From contig JPHH03000052.1 of assembly GCA_000750105.3 (NCBI GenBank), forward strand, positions 124,001-188,000: DNA of 64,000 nt, given 5' to 3'. Source of the DNA: Tolypocladium sp. Sup5 PDA-1. Lineage: Eukaryota; Ascomycota; Sordariomycetes; Hypocreales; Ophiocordycipitaceae. Below, piece by piece: positions 1-12,850 of this stretch. Position numbers and translations under genes: made by a program. Position 1 is the stretch's first letter. Every line of letters begins with the position of its first letter. The notes below the pieces were generated by a model. That model had not been told where the DNA came from and ran no database searches. It saw only the letters and a list, made by a program, of their open reading frames with translations.

Positions 1-1
1 T

Positions 2-88
2 CTCACGGCCAAGGAGCTCTTCGCTGATTGGGACTCGGGGTTGGTCAACGCCCAATACTCCGTCCAGCGACATGCCGAGCGCCAATGA
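2..88 (+). CDS. Possible 3' end of a gene entering from the left
   Basis: A reading frame is open from the first bases of the window and ends with TGA at 86-88. It gives 28 residues ending in QRHAERQ, with charged and aromatic composition (it includes KELFADWDSGL) that looks like ordinary protein rather than random sequence. No family can be recognised from so short a piece. It could be the last exon of a gene lying to the left, or chance. The neighbouring ABC transporter is on the same strand and starts 560 bases later. Confidence 0.25.
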   Translation, partial: LTAKELFADWDSGLVNAQYSVQRHAERQ

Positions 89-648
89 AAAAGGTTTCGT
101 TAGCTCGGCGTTGGCGAGCAGATTGTGGAATGGTGGGCACCCTGCCATGGCCCACCTCTACAGCAACGCCGTCTTATTTGTTGTCTGCTTGGACACTGTT
201 ACGGAGTAGTCCGTAGTCCGTACGACGTACGGACTACGAGTAATTAGACATCACATGCCGTAGCGCCAACAGCCCAACGGCGAATGCCACCATGCTGGTA
301 AACTGCCGACCAACAGATCCGGGCTGTGCTAGTATTACGGTCCACTGCTGCAATATGACGACGCTTCCGGAAACTCCGATGGATTTCTGAAGCCCGGCCG
401 ACGTGCTCCACCCATCGCCTTGGCGCCCGTAGGGCTTGACAAGGTCCCTTCGATCTCGTCGAAATCGACAGAGTTCAGCTACTGGGTTGCGGGCTAGCCG
501 GTACGAAGGAGCTGGAGGAGATGTAATATTAAGCTCCCCAATGCCCCAAGCAAGCCCCCAGGCATTCGTCTGAACGCAGTCTGCTCGCCGGTTAATGCCC
601 ACACACTCTGGGCGAGCTTCTCATCAGTGAGACGTCCCACGAACAGCA
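89..648. other. Upstream region of the ABC transporter, with an inverted repeat
   Basis: No gene is seen here. The notable element is an 11-bp inverted repeat with a one-base spacer at 214-236 (TAGTCCGTACG / CGTACGGACTA). It sits in a denser patch of the same motif at about 201-242. The motif belongs to the dispersed TACGGAGTA-like family described in the findings. Its position about 410 bp before the ABC transporter start makes a regulatory role conceivable, but none is shown. Confidence 0.5.
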
Positions 649-3600
649 ATGTCGACCCTTCCGAGCCAGACACCGGGCAACGGCGAGGCAGCCGCTGGCT
701 CCTCCGACGGCCAACAGGAACTTTCGAGAAGCCAAGCAGGCAGGGCCGTGGAAGCTCCAAAGGAGGACGGCTCTCCCGTAACCAGCCAATCCGACGATGG
801 CGCCACTGACTCCGACGATTCTGAGGAACCAATTCAGCGCCATGAAACCGGGACAATGATTGGGCACGAAGATAGAACGGAACTCGTGCGAATTGCAACG
901 GCACTCTCTCGAAGGCGGTCAAGCGTGGCCGTACACCCTCACCCGAGCAACACACTCGGTGCAATCGACGAGTATGACACCGTTTTTGACCCGGAACATC
1001 GCAACTTCGACCTTTCGAAATGGCTCCACCGCTTCATCGAGCAGCTTCAGGAGCAGGGTCTCACAGCCAGGCGTACTGGCGTCGCCTACAGGAATCTCGA
1101 TGTATTCGGCTCTGGGTCTGCGCTGCAGCTGCAGCAGACCGTCGGCTCGGTCTTGATGGCTCCAGCGCGATTGGGCGAGTTCTTCAGCTTCGGCAAGAAG
1201 GAGCCAAAGCACATATTGCACGGCTTCGAAGGACTGCTCAAGGAAGGTGAGCTCCTGGTTGTCCTGGGACGGCCGGGATCCGGCTGCAGCACACTTCTGA
1301 AAACCATCTGCGGACAGCTGGATGGCCTCAACCTTGGCGAGAAGTCGAGCATTCACTACAATGGTATTCCGCAGAAGCAGATGCAGCGTGAGTTTAAAGG
1401 CGAAACTGTCTATAACCAAGAGGTATGGTGTTCTGAAACCCGGAAGTCAATGTTTGTGCTAACTTTCACAGGTTGATAAACATTTCCCGCACTTGACGGT
1501 CGGGCAGACTCTCGAGTTTGCTGCGTCGGTTCGCACGCCGTCCCACCGTATCCAGGGCATGTCCCGGGTCGAGTTCTGCCGCTACATCGCGCAAGTCGTC
1601 ATGGCTGCGTTTGGCTTGAGCCACACGTACAACACCAAGGTCGGCAACGACTTTGTGCGTGGCGTGTCCGGCGGCGAGCGAAAGCGAGTCAGTATCGCCG
1701 AGATGGTTTTGGCAGGCTCGCCGCTCTCCGCGTGGGATAACAGGTTTGTCCCCTCTTTCTATGGTGTTGAGATTTGAAGGCTCTAACACAATCGCAGCAC
1801 TCGTGGCCTGGACTCTGCAACGGCGTTCAAGTTCGTCCAATCCCTGCGCATGGCGAGTGACCTTGGCTCCCAGGCAAACGCCGTCGCCATCTACCAAGCC
1901 AGTCAAGCCATTTACGATCTCTTCGACAAGGCCACCGTCCTGTACGAGGGCCGCCAGATTTACTTTGGGCCCGCCAATCAAGCCAGGCGCTTCTTCGAGA
2001 AGCAAGGATGGCATTGCCCTGCGCGCCAGACCACGGGCGATTTCCTGACCTCTGTCACCAACCCTCAGGAGCGACAAGCTCGCGAGGGAATGGCAAACAA
2101 GGTTCCCCGGACGCCGGAAGAGTTTGAGAGGTGCTGGCAGCAGTCGCCCGAGTGCAAGGCCCTAAAGGACGAAATCGATAGCCACGAGAAAGTTTACCTC
2201 GGAGAACAGCAACAAGAAAGCGTTGCCCAATTCCGAGAGCAAAAGAACTACAGGCAGGCGAAGCATGTGCGGCCTCAATCACCCTACATCATCTCCATCT
2301 GGATGCAGGTCAAGCTCAACACCAAACGGGCCTACCAGCGCATCTGGAACGACATTTCTGCCACGCTCACGCAAACCCTGTCCCAATTCGTCATGGCCTT
2401 GATCATCGGTAGCATCTTCTTCGGTACTCCAGATGCTACTGTCGGTTTCTACTCCAAGGGTTCGGTGCTGTTCATGGCCGTGCTGCTCAACGCCTTGACA
2501 GCCATTTCGGAAATCACCAGCTTGTATGAGCAACGCCCAATCGTCGAAAAGCATGCCTCGTACGCCTTTTACCATCCCGCCACGGAAGCTGCGGCCGGAA
2601 TTGTTGCGGACATTCCGATCAAGTTTGTGACTGCGACCGTCTTCAACATTGTGCTCTACTTCTTGTCTGGGCTTCGCAGAGAACCTTCGCAGTTCTTCAT
2701 TTATTTCATGATCACTTACATGTCCATCTTTGTCATGAGCGCCGTTTTCAGGACGATGGCTGCTGCGACAAAGACAATATCTCAGGCAATGGCCCTAAGC
2801 GGAGTGCTCGTGTTGGCCTTGGTCATATATACTGGCTTTGCAATTCGCGTGCCTGATATGCACCCATGGTTCAGCTGGATCCGCTGGATCAACCCTATTT
2901 TCTACGCCTTCGAGATATTGGTCGCCAACGAATTCCACGGGCGCAACTTCACGTGCTCAAACATTGTCCCGCCGTATTCGCCGCCGGTTGGAGACTCGTG
3001 GATTTGCTCCGTGGCTGGCGCTGTTGCGGGACAGTACACCGTGAGCGGAGACGCCTTCATTGCTACCAACTACGAGTACTACTACTCGCACGTCTGGAGA
3101 AACTTTGGAATTCTATGGGCTTTTCTAATCGGGTTCATGATCCTTTATTTCATCGTCACAGAGCTCAACTCCTCCACCACCTCCACAGCCGAGGCTCTTG
3201 TCTTCCAGCGGGGCCATGTTCCGCAGTATCTGCAAAAGGGCAACCAGAAGGTGGTACAGGAAAACGGAGCCGCCGTAAAAGACGACAAGCAAAAGGCAAC
3301 AGAGGGTGACGTGGCAGACGTCAAGGGCCTTGAGCCCCAGACGGACATTTTCACCTGGCGAGACGTTGTTTACGACATTGAGATCAAGGGAAAGCCGCGC
3401 AGGCTTCTGGATCATGTGTCTGGCTGGGTGAAGCCCGGAACGCTCACGGCGTTGATGGGTGTCAGCGGCGCTGGCAAGACGACACTTCTCGATGCCCTCG
3501 CTCAGCGAACCACCATGGGTGTTATCACGGGCGATATGTTTGTCAATGGCAAGCCACTGGACCCCAGCTTCCAGCGTAAGACTGGCTATGTCCAGCAGCA

Positions 3601-5499
3601 GGGTAAGTCAATTTCTTCAGTTAAATCTAATAGTGCAGCAACCGTGATATCTAACTGAATTATAGATCTACACTTGGAGACCTCCACTGTTCGAGAGAGC
3701 TTGCGATTCAGCGCCATGCTTCGTCAGCCCAAGACCGTCAGCAAGCAGGAAAAGTACGAATTCGTGGAAGAAGTCATCAAGATGCTCAACATGGAAGACT
3801 TCGCAAACGCAGTCGTCGGCGTCCCGGGAGAGGGCCTAAACGTAGAGCAACGCAAGTTGCTCACAATCGGTGTTGAGCTGGCTGCGAAGCCCAAGCTTCT
3901 CCTCTTCCTCGACGAACCGACCAGCGGCCTTGATTCCCAGAGCTCATGGGCCATCTGCGCCTTTCTTCGCAAGCTTGCCGACTCGGGCCAGGCCATTTTG
4001 TGCACTGTTCATCAGCCGAGTGCCATTCTCTTCCAGGCATTTGACCGTTTGCTGTTCCTCGCCAAGGGAGGCAAGACAGTCTACTTTGGCGACATTGGCG
4101 AAAACTCCCGCACCTTGCTGGAATACTTTGAGTCGAACGGAGCCCGAAGGTGCTCCGATGACGAGAATCCTGCCGAGTACATGCTCGAAATCGTCAATAA
4201 CGGCTCGAACGGAAAGGGACAAGACTGGCACACGGTTTGGAAGGGGAGCAACGAATCCCAGGCCGCCCAGGTCGAGATTGACAGGATTCACAGCGAGAAA
4301 CAGCATACGCAGGAACATGCAGCCACGCACCATGACAAAGCGGAGACCCGCGAACACTCGGAGTTTGCGATGCCGTTCACGACACAGATTCAAGTCGTCA
4401 CGCACCGAGTCTTCCAGCAGTACTGGAGAATGCCAAGTTACATCTTTGCCAAGTGGATGCTTGCAACTTTTGCAGGTCAGTTTGCTAGCGCTTGTCGCAG
4501 CCTCGGTTGATCGCCTGCTAACTCTCCGCAAAGGTCTCTTCATCGGTTTCAGCTTCTTTGATGCCAACGGTACGGAGGCAGGGACGCAAAACGTCATCTT
4601 TTCTGTGTTCATGGTGACAACCATTTTCTCCACTGTGGTGCAGCAGGTAAGGCTTTCTCGCGCAAACCGCGGCAAGCATATCAAGGATTTAAACTAACTG
4701 TACTTGTCAGATTCAACCTCTCTTTTTGACTCAGCGGTCGCTCTACGAGGTTCGCGAACGGCCCAGCAAGGCCTACTCATGGAAGGCCTTCATCATAGCC
4801 AACATCCTCGTCGAAGTCCCCTACCAGATTGTTACTGGCGTCCTCATTTACGCTTGCTTCTACTACCCCGTCGTCGGAGTGCAGAGCTCCGACAGGCAAG
4901 GACTCGTTTTACTATTCGTCCTGCAGCTTTTCCTATTTGCCAGTACCTTCGCTCAAATGACGGTGGTAGCCATGCCGGACGCGCACACGGCCTCGAGTGT
5001 TGTTACGGTCTTGACAATCATGTCCATTATTTTCAGTGGCGTGCTTCAAACCGCGGACGCCCTGCCTGGATTCTGGATTTTCATGTACAGAGTCTCGGTT
5101 TTTACTTACTGGGTCGGGGGAATTGTCGCGACAGAGCTTCACGCTCGACCAATATCCTGCTCGGCCACGGAGACATCCATCTTCAACCCTCCTCCCGGGA
5201 TGTCGTGCGGAGACTACCTGGCACCCCTGCTGGAGCATGGGCCCGGACAACTACAAAACCCAAGTGCAATGGAGCAGTGCCGCTACTGCCCCGTCACCAA
5301 TGCCGACCAACTCCTGGCAAGCTCGGGCATATTCTGGTCTGAGAGATGGCGCAACTTTGGGCTGGTTTGGGTATATATTGTGTTCAACATCTTCGTCACC
5401 GTCCTCCTTTATTATACTTTCAGGGTTAAGAAGGGGGCCGGTGTCTTTTCTGGCTTCCGTTTGCCGTGGTCGAAGAAGACTAAGAAGGGCTCTTCCTAA
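649..5499 (+). CDS. PDR-type ABC (ABC-G) multidrug transporter
   Basis: Full-length pleiotropic drug resistance transporter of about 1520 residues; family members export xenobiotics or metabolites across the plasma membrane using ATP. Exons: 649-1422, 1472-1743, 1798-3602, 3666-4475, 4534-4646 and 4711-5499; all junctions keep frame. The order is NBD1-TMD1-NBD2-TMD2, as in fungal Cdr1/Pdr5. NBD1 has the degenerate PDR Walker A GRPGSGCST (about residue 206, Cys in place of Lys) and the signature VSGGERKR (about 323). NBD2 has the canonical Walker A GVSGAGKTT (about 903), the degenerate signature LNVEQRKLLT (about 1007) and Walker B with LLFLDEPTSGLDSQ. Swapped canonical and degenerate motifs are the hallmark of the family. 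Each membrane domain ends with the extracellular Cys-containing loop typical of PDR proteins. The first ATG is used, after a GC-rich leader. No lesion is visible. The substrate cannot be told. Confidence 0.95.
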
Positions 5500-6668
5500 A
5501 CCGGCATTATTTCATTTCTTCACACTTTAACACCAGTCAGCTACTCTTTCTTATGTGTTGTATTGTTTGTTATTCTATAACCTTACGCAATCTTAATAGC
5601 TAGAATGGGTTTATCCACAGACGGGAGTCCATACTACATATCTACCACCTCACCTGGACTGTGCTCTCCACGTAATGGGGCTGATCGAGACCTGGATTTC
5701 TCTAATAAAGCAATACGGAGCATTATGCTCGTCAAATTGTATCTTAGTATGTGAATTATGTTTAATGTTGGCAATGATCTATAGCCAAGTCGCCCGACGA
5801 CCTAGGCGGCTGCTCAGGCGCAGCTCAGACACTGCTCAGATTAAAGCGGCGACGGCTCGGGAAAGCGCACGTCAGGCGCTGACGACCTCCTTCCCTGCGG
5901 CAGCCACTCCTTACCTCTTTCTTTGTTGGAAGGCACTGTTGAAGATGTGGGCACGTGCCTCTCGTGGGATGGCCGCCTGACGTGCCATCTCTCCCCCGGG
6001 TCACCTCCCCCTCTCCATCACCACCTCTTGGTATCGATCCAGTCAGTATAGTCGCATCCTTTCCCTTCTCTTCTACTTAGCCTTTTCCGTCTGACTTTTC
6101 GCCTTTACCTTGGCCATCTGCTGCTGGGCCTTTCCCGTCAATGTCTTGGATCCAAGACGTAGCAACCATTGCGATATCGAGCAACGCATACAGAGGAAAA
6201 TGGCTAATCGACAGCTGCGCCCCGAGCACTCTTATAGTACCGGGGTTCGTCTCGGTTGTCCCGTCCCGACTACATCCTACCCCGGAGGTCGAGAGTCGGG
6301 CTAATACCTGTTGTCCTTGTCGTCTCGAAAAGGGTCCCAGGATACGGGCAAAATAACCACTCTGGCGAAAACGCAACAAAGGCAAGGCTGCAGGCGAGAG
6401 GCAAGAGCGAAAGGGGAAAGGCGACGAGCAAGAGTTACCGTGGGCTGTGAGGCATGTGCAACTCATGACCGAAGCGGCTATCCCTAGAAACAAGGGGCGC
6501 TAAGAGACTTGAAGGTACTGGTACGTATATTATAAAGTCTATGTACGGAGTACAGGTGCAAGATAAGGCGAACCTATTGGCTTTTACTTCCTTTTGAGTT
6601 CTCAAAATGCCTCTTGGTATCCAAGTCAGCATCGTCCCCAGGTGGAACGCTCCATCATCGTCGCGTAT
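5500..6668. other. Intergenic stretch, no gene seen
   Basis: About 1.17 kb between the ends of the convergent ABC transporter and amidase genes. Short open frames at 5675-5980 and 6077-6493 have no recognisable motif and no splice-supported extension. One copy of the dispersed TACGGAGTAC motif lies at 6544-6553. Confidence 0.5.
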
Positions 6669-8539
6669 TTACAGCGGCACGGGGGAATTCCTCTGCAGGT
6701 AACCACGCCAGGTCGGCAATGTCCTCTTGTAAGGCGTGCCGGACGTTTGCTGCAGGTTCTCGATTGCGCTGGCCCACCGCACCAGCTCGGCCTCCGCCCA
6801 CGCCGTCTGCATGATCCCAAGGCCGAATCCCATTCCGGAGTCGGCGTGGATGCCGGCGGGGATCGTGACCAGGGGATAGCCGGCCTGCGCAGCGATCTGG
6901 TAGCTCTGGCCGGGATCGACGGGGACGAGCAGACCATTCAGCTTCTTTCCCTTGTAGTTGAGCGCGTCGTTGATGCCGTTGCGGGTCGAGCTCTGGCAGA
7001 ACTCAAGAGCCTGGAAGTAGGTCTGGTCCTGGATGCCCTTGGTCGCGAGAGACGCGAGGAAGCCGTCCTGCCCAGAATAGAATGCCGGGTGGCCGTCGGG
7101 GAAGGGGAAGCCGCCTTCGGTGCCGGTGTTATCCTTGTTGTACTGCACAATGTCGTCGAAGGTGCGGACCTTGGTGTTGTTGAGCTGGGAAAGATACTTG
7201 TTGATGTTGTTGTAAAAGTCTACCTTGACATAGGTGTACTCGGACTCGTTGGGAAATCCGCGCGAGGTGCCGTAGTCCCAGTTCCATCCCGAGGGGCTCA
7301 CAATCGTCTGGTAGTTTGTAATCTCAGTCCCATTGATGACGGTGGCGCCGGCGTCCTGGATAAGCTTGACCAGCGCCCCCAGCACCTTCTGCTGCTCCGC
7401 ATCGGCGTACACCCAGAAGCTGTTCCAAGGGATGCCAAACGTGGCATTCTTGAGGGCGTCCTTGTTGGACAGGAACTGGGCGTATCCGTCCTTGGGCGTG
7501 TTTCCCTTTTGGGCCAGGGTGTAGTTGTCGTGGCAGTCGACGCCCCAGATGGCATCAAAGGCGTACACGGCGTCACGGACAGTGCGGCCAAAGGTGCCGA
7601 CAGAGTCCTGGTGCTCCGTCTCGGGAATGACACCGCCTCTGCTCGTGAGGCCAACGGTGGGCTTGAAGCCGACGATGGAGTTGCGCATGGCCGGGTTGAT
7701 GACTGCAAGTTTGTCAGAACAGCGATCGCCAATTCTGTAGCTAGCTGCCCAATTGCAGGCATATCACTTACCGCTGCCGTCCGTCTCCGTGCCCAAGGAA
7801 AAGGCCATGGCGTTGGCGCCCACGCCGACACCACTTCCAGAGCTGCTGCCACCGGGGTTCACGGTCAGGTTGTAGGCACTTCGGCACTGGCCGCCACGAC
7901 CAGAGTATCCCTCCGAGTAGTTGTTGCTCCGCATGTCCGCCCACTCACTGAGGGTGGCCTTGCCGAAGAGCACGGCGCCGGCCTGGCGGAGCTTGGCGAC
8001 GACGTGTGCATCCCGAGGCACTCTGCTGCCGAGCAGGGCCGAGCTGCCGGCGGTCGTCTCCAGGTTGTCCTTGGTGCCGATGTTGTCCTTGACTGTGAAG
8101 GGAATGCCATGAAGCGGGCCGCGGACCTTGCCGGCCTTGCGTTCCGCGTCTAGCTGAGAGGCGATGGCGAGCACGTCTGGGTTAATTTGCATGACGGAGC
8201 TGTTTGTTTCCCAGTGGTCAGCTCCAGGTGATTTGAATCCATGCCGCCCAGTGCCGCGTCATGAACTCACTTGATGTACTGCTGAGTCTGAAAGACCCTC
8301 CGCATGTAGCATGTAACAAGGTTGACGCTGGTGAGGTTGCCGCTCTGCATCGCCTCTTGCATCTCGTCGATGGTAGCTTCCTCCAGCTTGAACCCGAAGC
8401 AGTCCCCCACTGGAAACAGGTCCGGCGAGCCCGCATTCTCCTGGAGGGGAATCAACGGCGGCGTGAACTCAAAGATGCCCTCGCCGGCAGCTGCGGCGCC
8501 TGCCACGAGCAGGGCCGACCACACGCAAACGGATCGCAT
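6669..8539 (-). CDS. Secreted amidase-signature family protein
   Basis: Amidase (AS family) of 576 residues; such enzymes hydrolyse amide bonds with a Ser-Ser-Lys triad. Exons on the minus strand: 8539-8271, 8199-7772 and 7702-6669. The ATG at 8539 lies in a good context (GCCATGC). It opens an N-terminal hydrophobic leader (MRSVCVWSALLVAGAAAAG), so the protein is predicted to be secreted or vacuolar. Triad residues are visible: Lys in TVKDNIG (about 123), the cis-Ser in GGSSSGSG (about 206) and the Ser nucleophile in TDGSVINPA (about 231). The junction after TQQYI restores the INPDV stretch seen in the family, which supports the first intron. No lesions are seen. The substrate cannot be predicted; many fungal extracellular relatives are annotated only as amidase or GatA-like. 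Confidence 0.92.
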
Positions 8540-9355
8540 GGCGGTTACACGTCGAGTAGCGCGTAGCAAGTGACCACGAGGCGATGAAGTGGAGTGAGTG
8601 AGTGAGTCTATGGAAGAGAGCACATGATGGTGGTGTGGTTGAAGATAATAAATTGTCTCGTCTTCTCGAAGGTGAACATGCATTAATCTCCAGCGGCCCG
8701 CTTCCCACATGGTTGGCATGGAAGCGCCGGCGGAACCTTCTGCGGGCTCCCTGCTAGCGCCTACCATTCCAGCAATATTATGATTTAGGGGCCCTCATTA
8801 TGCTGAATTGGGTGAAGGCACGCTGACGGGGGCATCTGTAACGGGGAATGGTGGGAACTGGTGGCGCGGCGAAGCCCGAGGGCGCTGAAAGGGTTCTCAA
8901 GTTCGCCGCGGACGGCCAAGAAGGCGGCTTCATCCCACCACTGAAGAAGGAAGACGCCAATGACGGCGCCACTCGCGGCTCCACGTCGCCGAGCCTGGCC
9001 ACCACAACTCGTGACCGGTGCGCGGGCCGATCGAAGGGCGCAGCGGGTGGCGCGCGAAGAGTCTGTTCCCGCGCGAACAGACGATGCGAACAGACGATTT
9101 TCTGTCCCAGTTGAGAAGTGTTCCCGGCGAAGGTCCCGGTTGGGAAGTGTTCTAGTTCGTAGTAGGTGAAGGTCTTGCCAAGAGTTTGTCGTGCACAAGT
9201 TGCGATGGAGGGGTAGACCGTAGGCCTGTCTTCTGCTTCTTTATGTTGATTGCGGATCTACCTCCGTAGGTATTTTGGTATTACAACCGTCTATGTATTA
9301 GTGGTCGAACAAGGTTCTCATCACCACGCTCGCCCTTGCTTCGTGCTTCTATATT
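8540..9355. other. Upstream region of the amidase, no gene seen
   Basis: About 0.8 kb between the amidase start and the 3' end of the next minus-strand gene. Its open frames lack recognisable motifs. The 5' part is expected to hold the amidase promoter; no specific site is recognised. Confidence 0.45.
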
Positions 9356-10661
9356 TCACAGTCCTCGTGGTGGTCTTCCCCCACCTCGCCCCGACTCGAG
9401 ATGCCCTTCCTTGACTTCAAAATCGACGCTCACGTAGATCCCCTCTTGGCTGTTGTTGTCGTGCTGCGAGCCCCCGCTGACCTCCGTGTCGTAGCGAGCC
9501 GTATTCTCGGTGCTCGCGAGCATGCTGTGCTGTGAGCGCAGCCTCAAGGTGCTCAGCGCGGTGCCCTTGGATCGGTGGCTGCTCCCCCCCTTCATCTGGT
9601 ATTTGGACCCGCCCGACTGTGTTCCCGCATCCTTTCGCAAGATGTACTTGTCCACCAAGGGCTTGACGCCCGGGACCGATAGGGCAATCAGTGTCGCGCC
9701 AATCTCGGAAACCTCTACTCCAAGCATGGGGTTGTAACTCCAAGACATGTCTGTTTGCCACTGGCCCAGGATGACCAGCACGAGGCGAGCAATCGAAATG
9801 CCAATGACACTGTACCATGAAAGTTAGCGGCGAGCTCTTTAAAAAAGCACAAGACTAAAAAGGCCTGGGATGGCTACTCACGCAACACCCGGCAGCAGAA
9901 TGCACCCCAACTGAATCTTGCGTTTCCGGGGCATCTCCAATATCCTCAACATTGCCACTGGAATGCCAAAAAGCAACAGGTCGCAAACCAGAGACACGGA
10001 GCTGTTTACGCTGTAAACCAGCCCCCATTGCAGACACGTATAAATCTCGGTGCCGGGCTCCCATCCATACGGCCAAAGGCCCGTCACTGGCTTGCAGTGG
10101 AAGATGAGGAGGAAGACCTGGGGCAGGTAGGCGGCGATCAAGAAGCCAAAAAAGACCTTGATGGCGACGCGGAACCCCTTATGCATGCCGCAGACGCGAT
10201 GGTAAAAGGCGAGACCGGAGACGCGGCAGAGGAGGAGCGCCGTGGTGTAGACGATGTGCGCGGCGAAGTCGAGGACCTGCGTCTTCTGGACCGTCGGCAC
10301 GTCCAAGACGTATTGGATGTAGGCGAAGTGTCGGCCGGAGCCTAGGACGATGAGCTCGATGCACAAGCCGACAAAGGCAATGAGTAACATCTTTCAAGAA
10401 CAGGCCATGTCAGTACAAGTCACGACGCTGAAGTCCGGCAAGGACACTTACCAGCGACGCGAGCGCCAATCCATCGTCGATTCCGAAGCGCCGGACAACA
10501 AAGGTCCGCGACAGCAGCCTGCCCACGACGACGAGGAACGTCAGGGCCGTGACGAAAATGATGCCCGCAATGGAGGCCTTGTCGCGGCTCTCCTTGAGGA
10601 ACGCGGCGGTGATGCCCGCTGGGACCTTGCCCGACGCAATAGCTTCGTCCACGTCGTCCAT
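9356..10661 (-). CDS. PTH11/rhodopsin-domain fungal integral membrane protein
   Basis: Predicted membrane protein of 390 residues. Exons on the minus strand: 10661-10452, 10390-9882 and 9809-9356; both introns (61 and 72 bp) have GTAAGT or GTGAGT donors and keep frame. The N-terminal part carries the RRFGIDDGLALAS pattern (after a first helix) that marks the fungal rhodopsin-like domain of PTH11-related proteins. Further hydrophobic helices follow: LLIAFVGLCIELIVLGSG, a helix with FFGFLIAAYLPQVFLLIF, and SLVCDLLLFGIPVAMLRI. The cytosolic C-terminal tail of about 120 residues is rich in Ser, Gly and Gln. Family members are receptor-like, but ligands are generally unknown. No extracellular CFEM domain is present, unlike the gene at 24953-26527. 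The ATG at 10661 is the first in frame. Confidence 0.88.
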
Positions 10662-12659
10662 GATGCTCGTCTGTGCTCTGGGGAGCAGGTCAGGGTTGAT
10701 GCTTCGGAGGAGACGGGTTCAACCTGTCGGCCGAGATGCCATGAGGACTTTTTACTTTTCTGGGTTCTACGGACTAGGTTCAGGCTTTCTCCCAGCACCA
10801 CCACACCTCCCTCCGTCCCTCCTCTACGGACGGTTCTGCAGCATTTGGGTTTCGGTTTGGCGCCGAAGGACCCATCCATCCGCCATTACTCGCGCCACCA
10901 GCATTAGCTGACGCTAACACAGGCAAGACAGGTTAGCCGATAGAGGATGTGGATTTCCACCAGGCGAGACAGCTTGACAGAATGCCGGCAGAGCTCACCG
11001 GGCTGTGGGTTTCAGGGCTTTGAGCACTTGATTGGGTACCAAGACCGCTGGATTTCGTCTTCAGGACAGCTGGGAAACCGCGCGATACCGCGCATCAAGG
11101 CTGCGTCTCCCCTGTCAGATGGACCCAATCCTCGAGTGGAAAGACCTGGGAACGTTTGTCGAAAATCGTGACCCCACAGGAACCGTCTGGGGACGAAAAC
11201 GTGCTCGTCTCTGCAAGGGTTGAGGCGTCGAGCGTCGACTGCGGAACGATAACGGGTCCAACGGCCGCCTCGTCGATGGCTGTACGGACTACGGGCCATG
11301 ACATGTATGCAAGTGCTGTCAATTACGGATAAGGGAGTACGAGTACTCTTAAAACTTATTAATAAATCGATAGCCGCCTTCAGCTGCATGGTGCAGAGTT
11401 GGAAGCGGCGTAAATGAGACCGCGGACAGGATGCCGCACCACCACTTCACGGACTACGGAAGACACCAAGCCATAGCTCTGCAACCTCGTCCCTCCCTGG
11501 ACCCTGCTGGCTTCAAGCCCTTTGCGGGCACCCACATGCTACCCCTTTTTTAGTCTCCCCGTTCAGGCCCTCGTCTTCGACGTCCTTTTCGAGTGAGTGG
11601 CCCTCTTGGCGGTGCGGCACTTGCGGATGAGCAGGAAATGCCAACGTGGTTTGCCCACGTCGAAACCACGCTGCTCCACCCAGGCCCAACCCAGGCCCAC
11701 GCAATCGGATGCGCATCATGCGTTGCTGCGAGTGTTGGCCCCTGATTTCCGCGCTCTTCAGCCCCTACCAGTACGGAGTACTACGAGTACATGGCCTTTG
11801 ACGGTGGTCGTCTTGGACTCGGCCGGCGCATGAATCTCAAAGCAGGCATGATACGAATACCACCAGTCAACCATTACCCTTTGGCATGGGTTTGGGCTAG
11901 CTTTCCGTGAGGGGCAATGGCGCGCCAAGCTGAAGCTATTAGCGTGTGTATCCAGCGGCTTGCAATACCAATTGACATCTCCCGTCGGTCCAGCCGCGGC
12001 GGCGGCACAAAGGCAGATCAACTCCGTACGAGTACTCGTACGTATTGCTGGTCCCGTCGACAATTGTCGGAGTGATCATCAGAGTCGGCCGAGCCACTTG
12101 TCCACGTTGACACTCGTCATGAACGACATAGACAAACGTTTGCGTGGGCCACTTTGGCGAAAGACAAAGATGGCTTGCGGTGTCGACCGTGCTCCCACCA
12201 CCCACCATTGTTCCTGAGCTTTAGCCGTTGTATGAATTCAGCCACGTCCACGCCGAAACGCTGTGTGGGCAGCCATTTCCCCTTTCTAGCTACGAAGTAC
12301 TCGATAGTCCGCAGTCGTATTATTATCCCTCAAGGCCTGCAGGCTGGCTGACGGCAAGCACTGACTTTAACCCTGGCATACTGCCTTGTGGTCTGGACTC
12401 TATTGTGGCGTTGTGACCAGGCTTCATTTTTGCAAGTTGACGCTCCATGTCGTGTCCCAGCAGAATCGCGCATCCCACACGCTGGCACCGGAAATTTGAT
12501 GCCTCATTGCACCTCTCACTACGGACTAACTATACCCGAAATACATAACGTCCGAAGGCAACGTGCAGGACGACTACTCGTAATAAGCGACAGTGGAAGC
12601 AAGCCATTCTTCCTGGGAGAGCTGGTAAGTCGGACCCCCCCAAACTTTCGGCCACGTTT
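10662..12659. other. Gene-poor intergenic stretch with dispersed short motifs
   Basis: About 2 kb without a convincing gene. Short frames on both strands are interrupted and lack motifs. Several copies of the TACGGAGTA-like motif family occur here: around 11338-11347, 11771-11790 and 12022-12044, the last being a run of alternating GTACGAGTACTCGTACG type. Confidence 0.5.
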
Positions 12660-12850
12660 TACACTGTCCGCGCCGCCCACCAGCCGAGAAAGTCGCCATC
12701 TTGGCTGATGCCGGCCCAGTAGCCCAGCCTGGGAGCGTATCGCATGACGTCGGTGTGCGAGTTGAGCTGGACGAGCAGCTCGGATAGAGGGCGTCGAGGC
12801 GTGACGTCCGCAGCACGGCTTGTGCCATGGCTGCGTTCAGGCAATAATCC
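12660..12850 (-). pseudogene. Relic of a GNAT acetyltransferase
   Basis: Reading leftward on the minus strand, three pieces resemble a fungal GNAT N-acetyltransferase: VLRTSRL in one frame, then in a second frame LSELLVQLNSHTDVMRY, followed at once by GYWAGISQDGDFLGWW. In the family the VMRY and GYWAG segments are separated by roughly 20-30 residues, so an internal deletion is implied, as well as a frameshift after the first piece. The acetyl-CoA-binding motif (R/Q-x-x-G-x-G/A) is not found downstream. The frame around 12900-13143 that precedes it is Cys-rich and unrelated. The assignment rests on remembered family motifs and is tentative. Confidence 0.4.

Noticed and set aside
6594..8153. 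519-codon plus-strand open frame opposite the amidase
   Set aside because: It mirrors the exons of the amidase on the other strand, has no motif of its own, and results from strong third-position GC bias.
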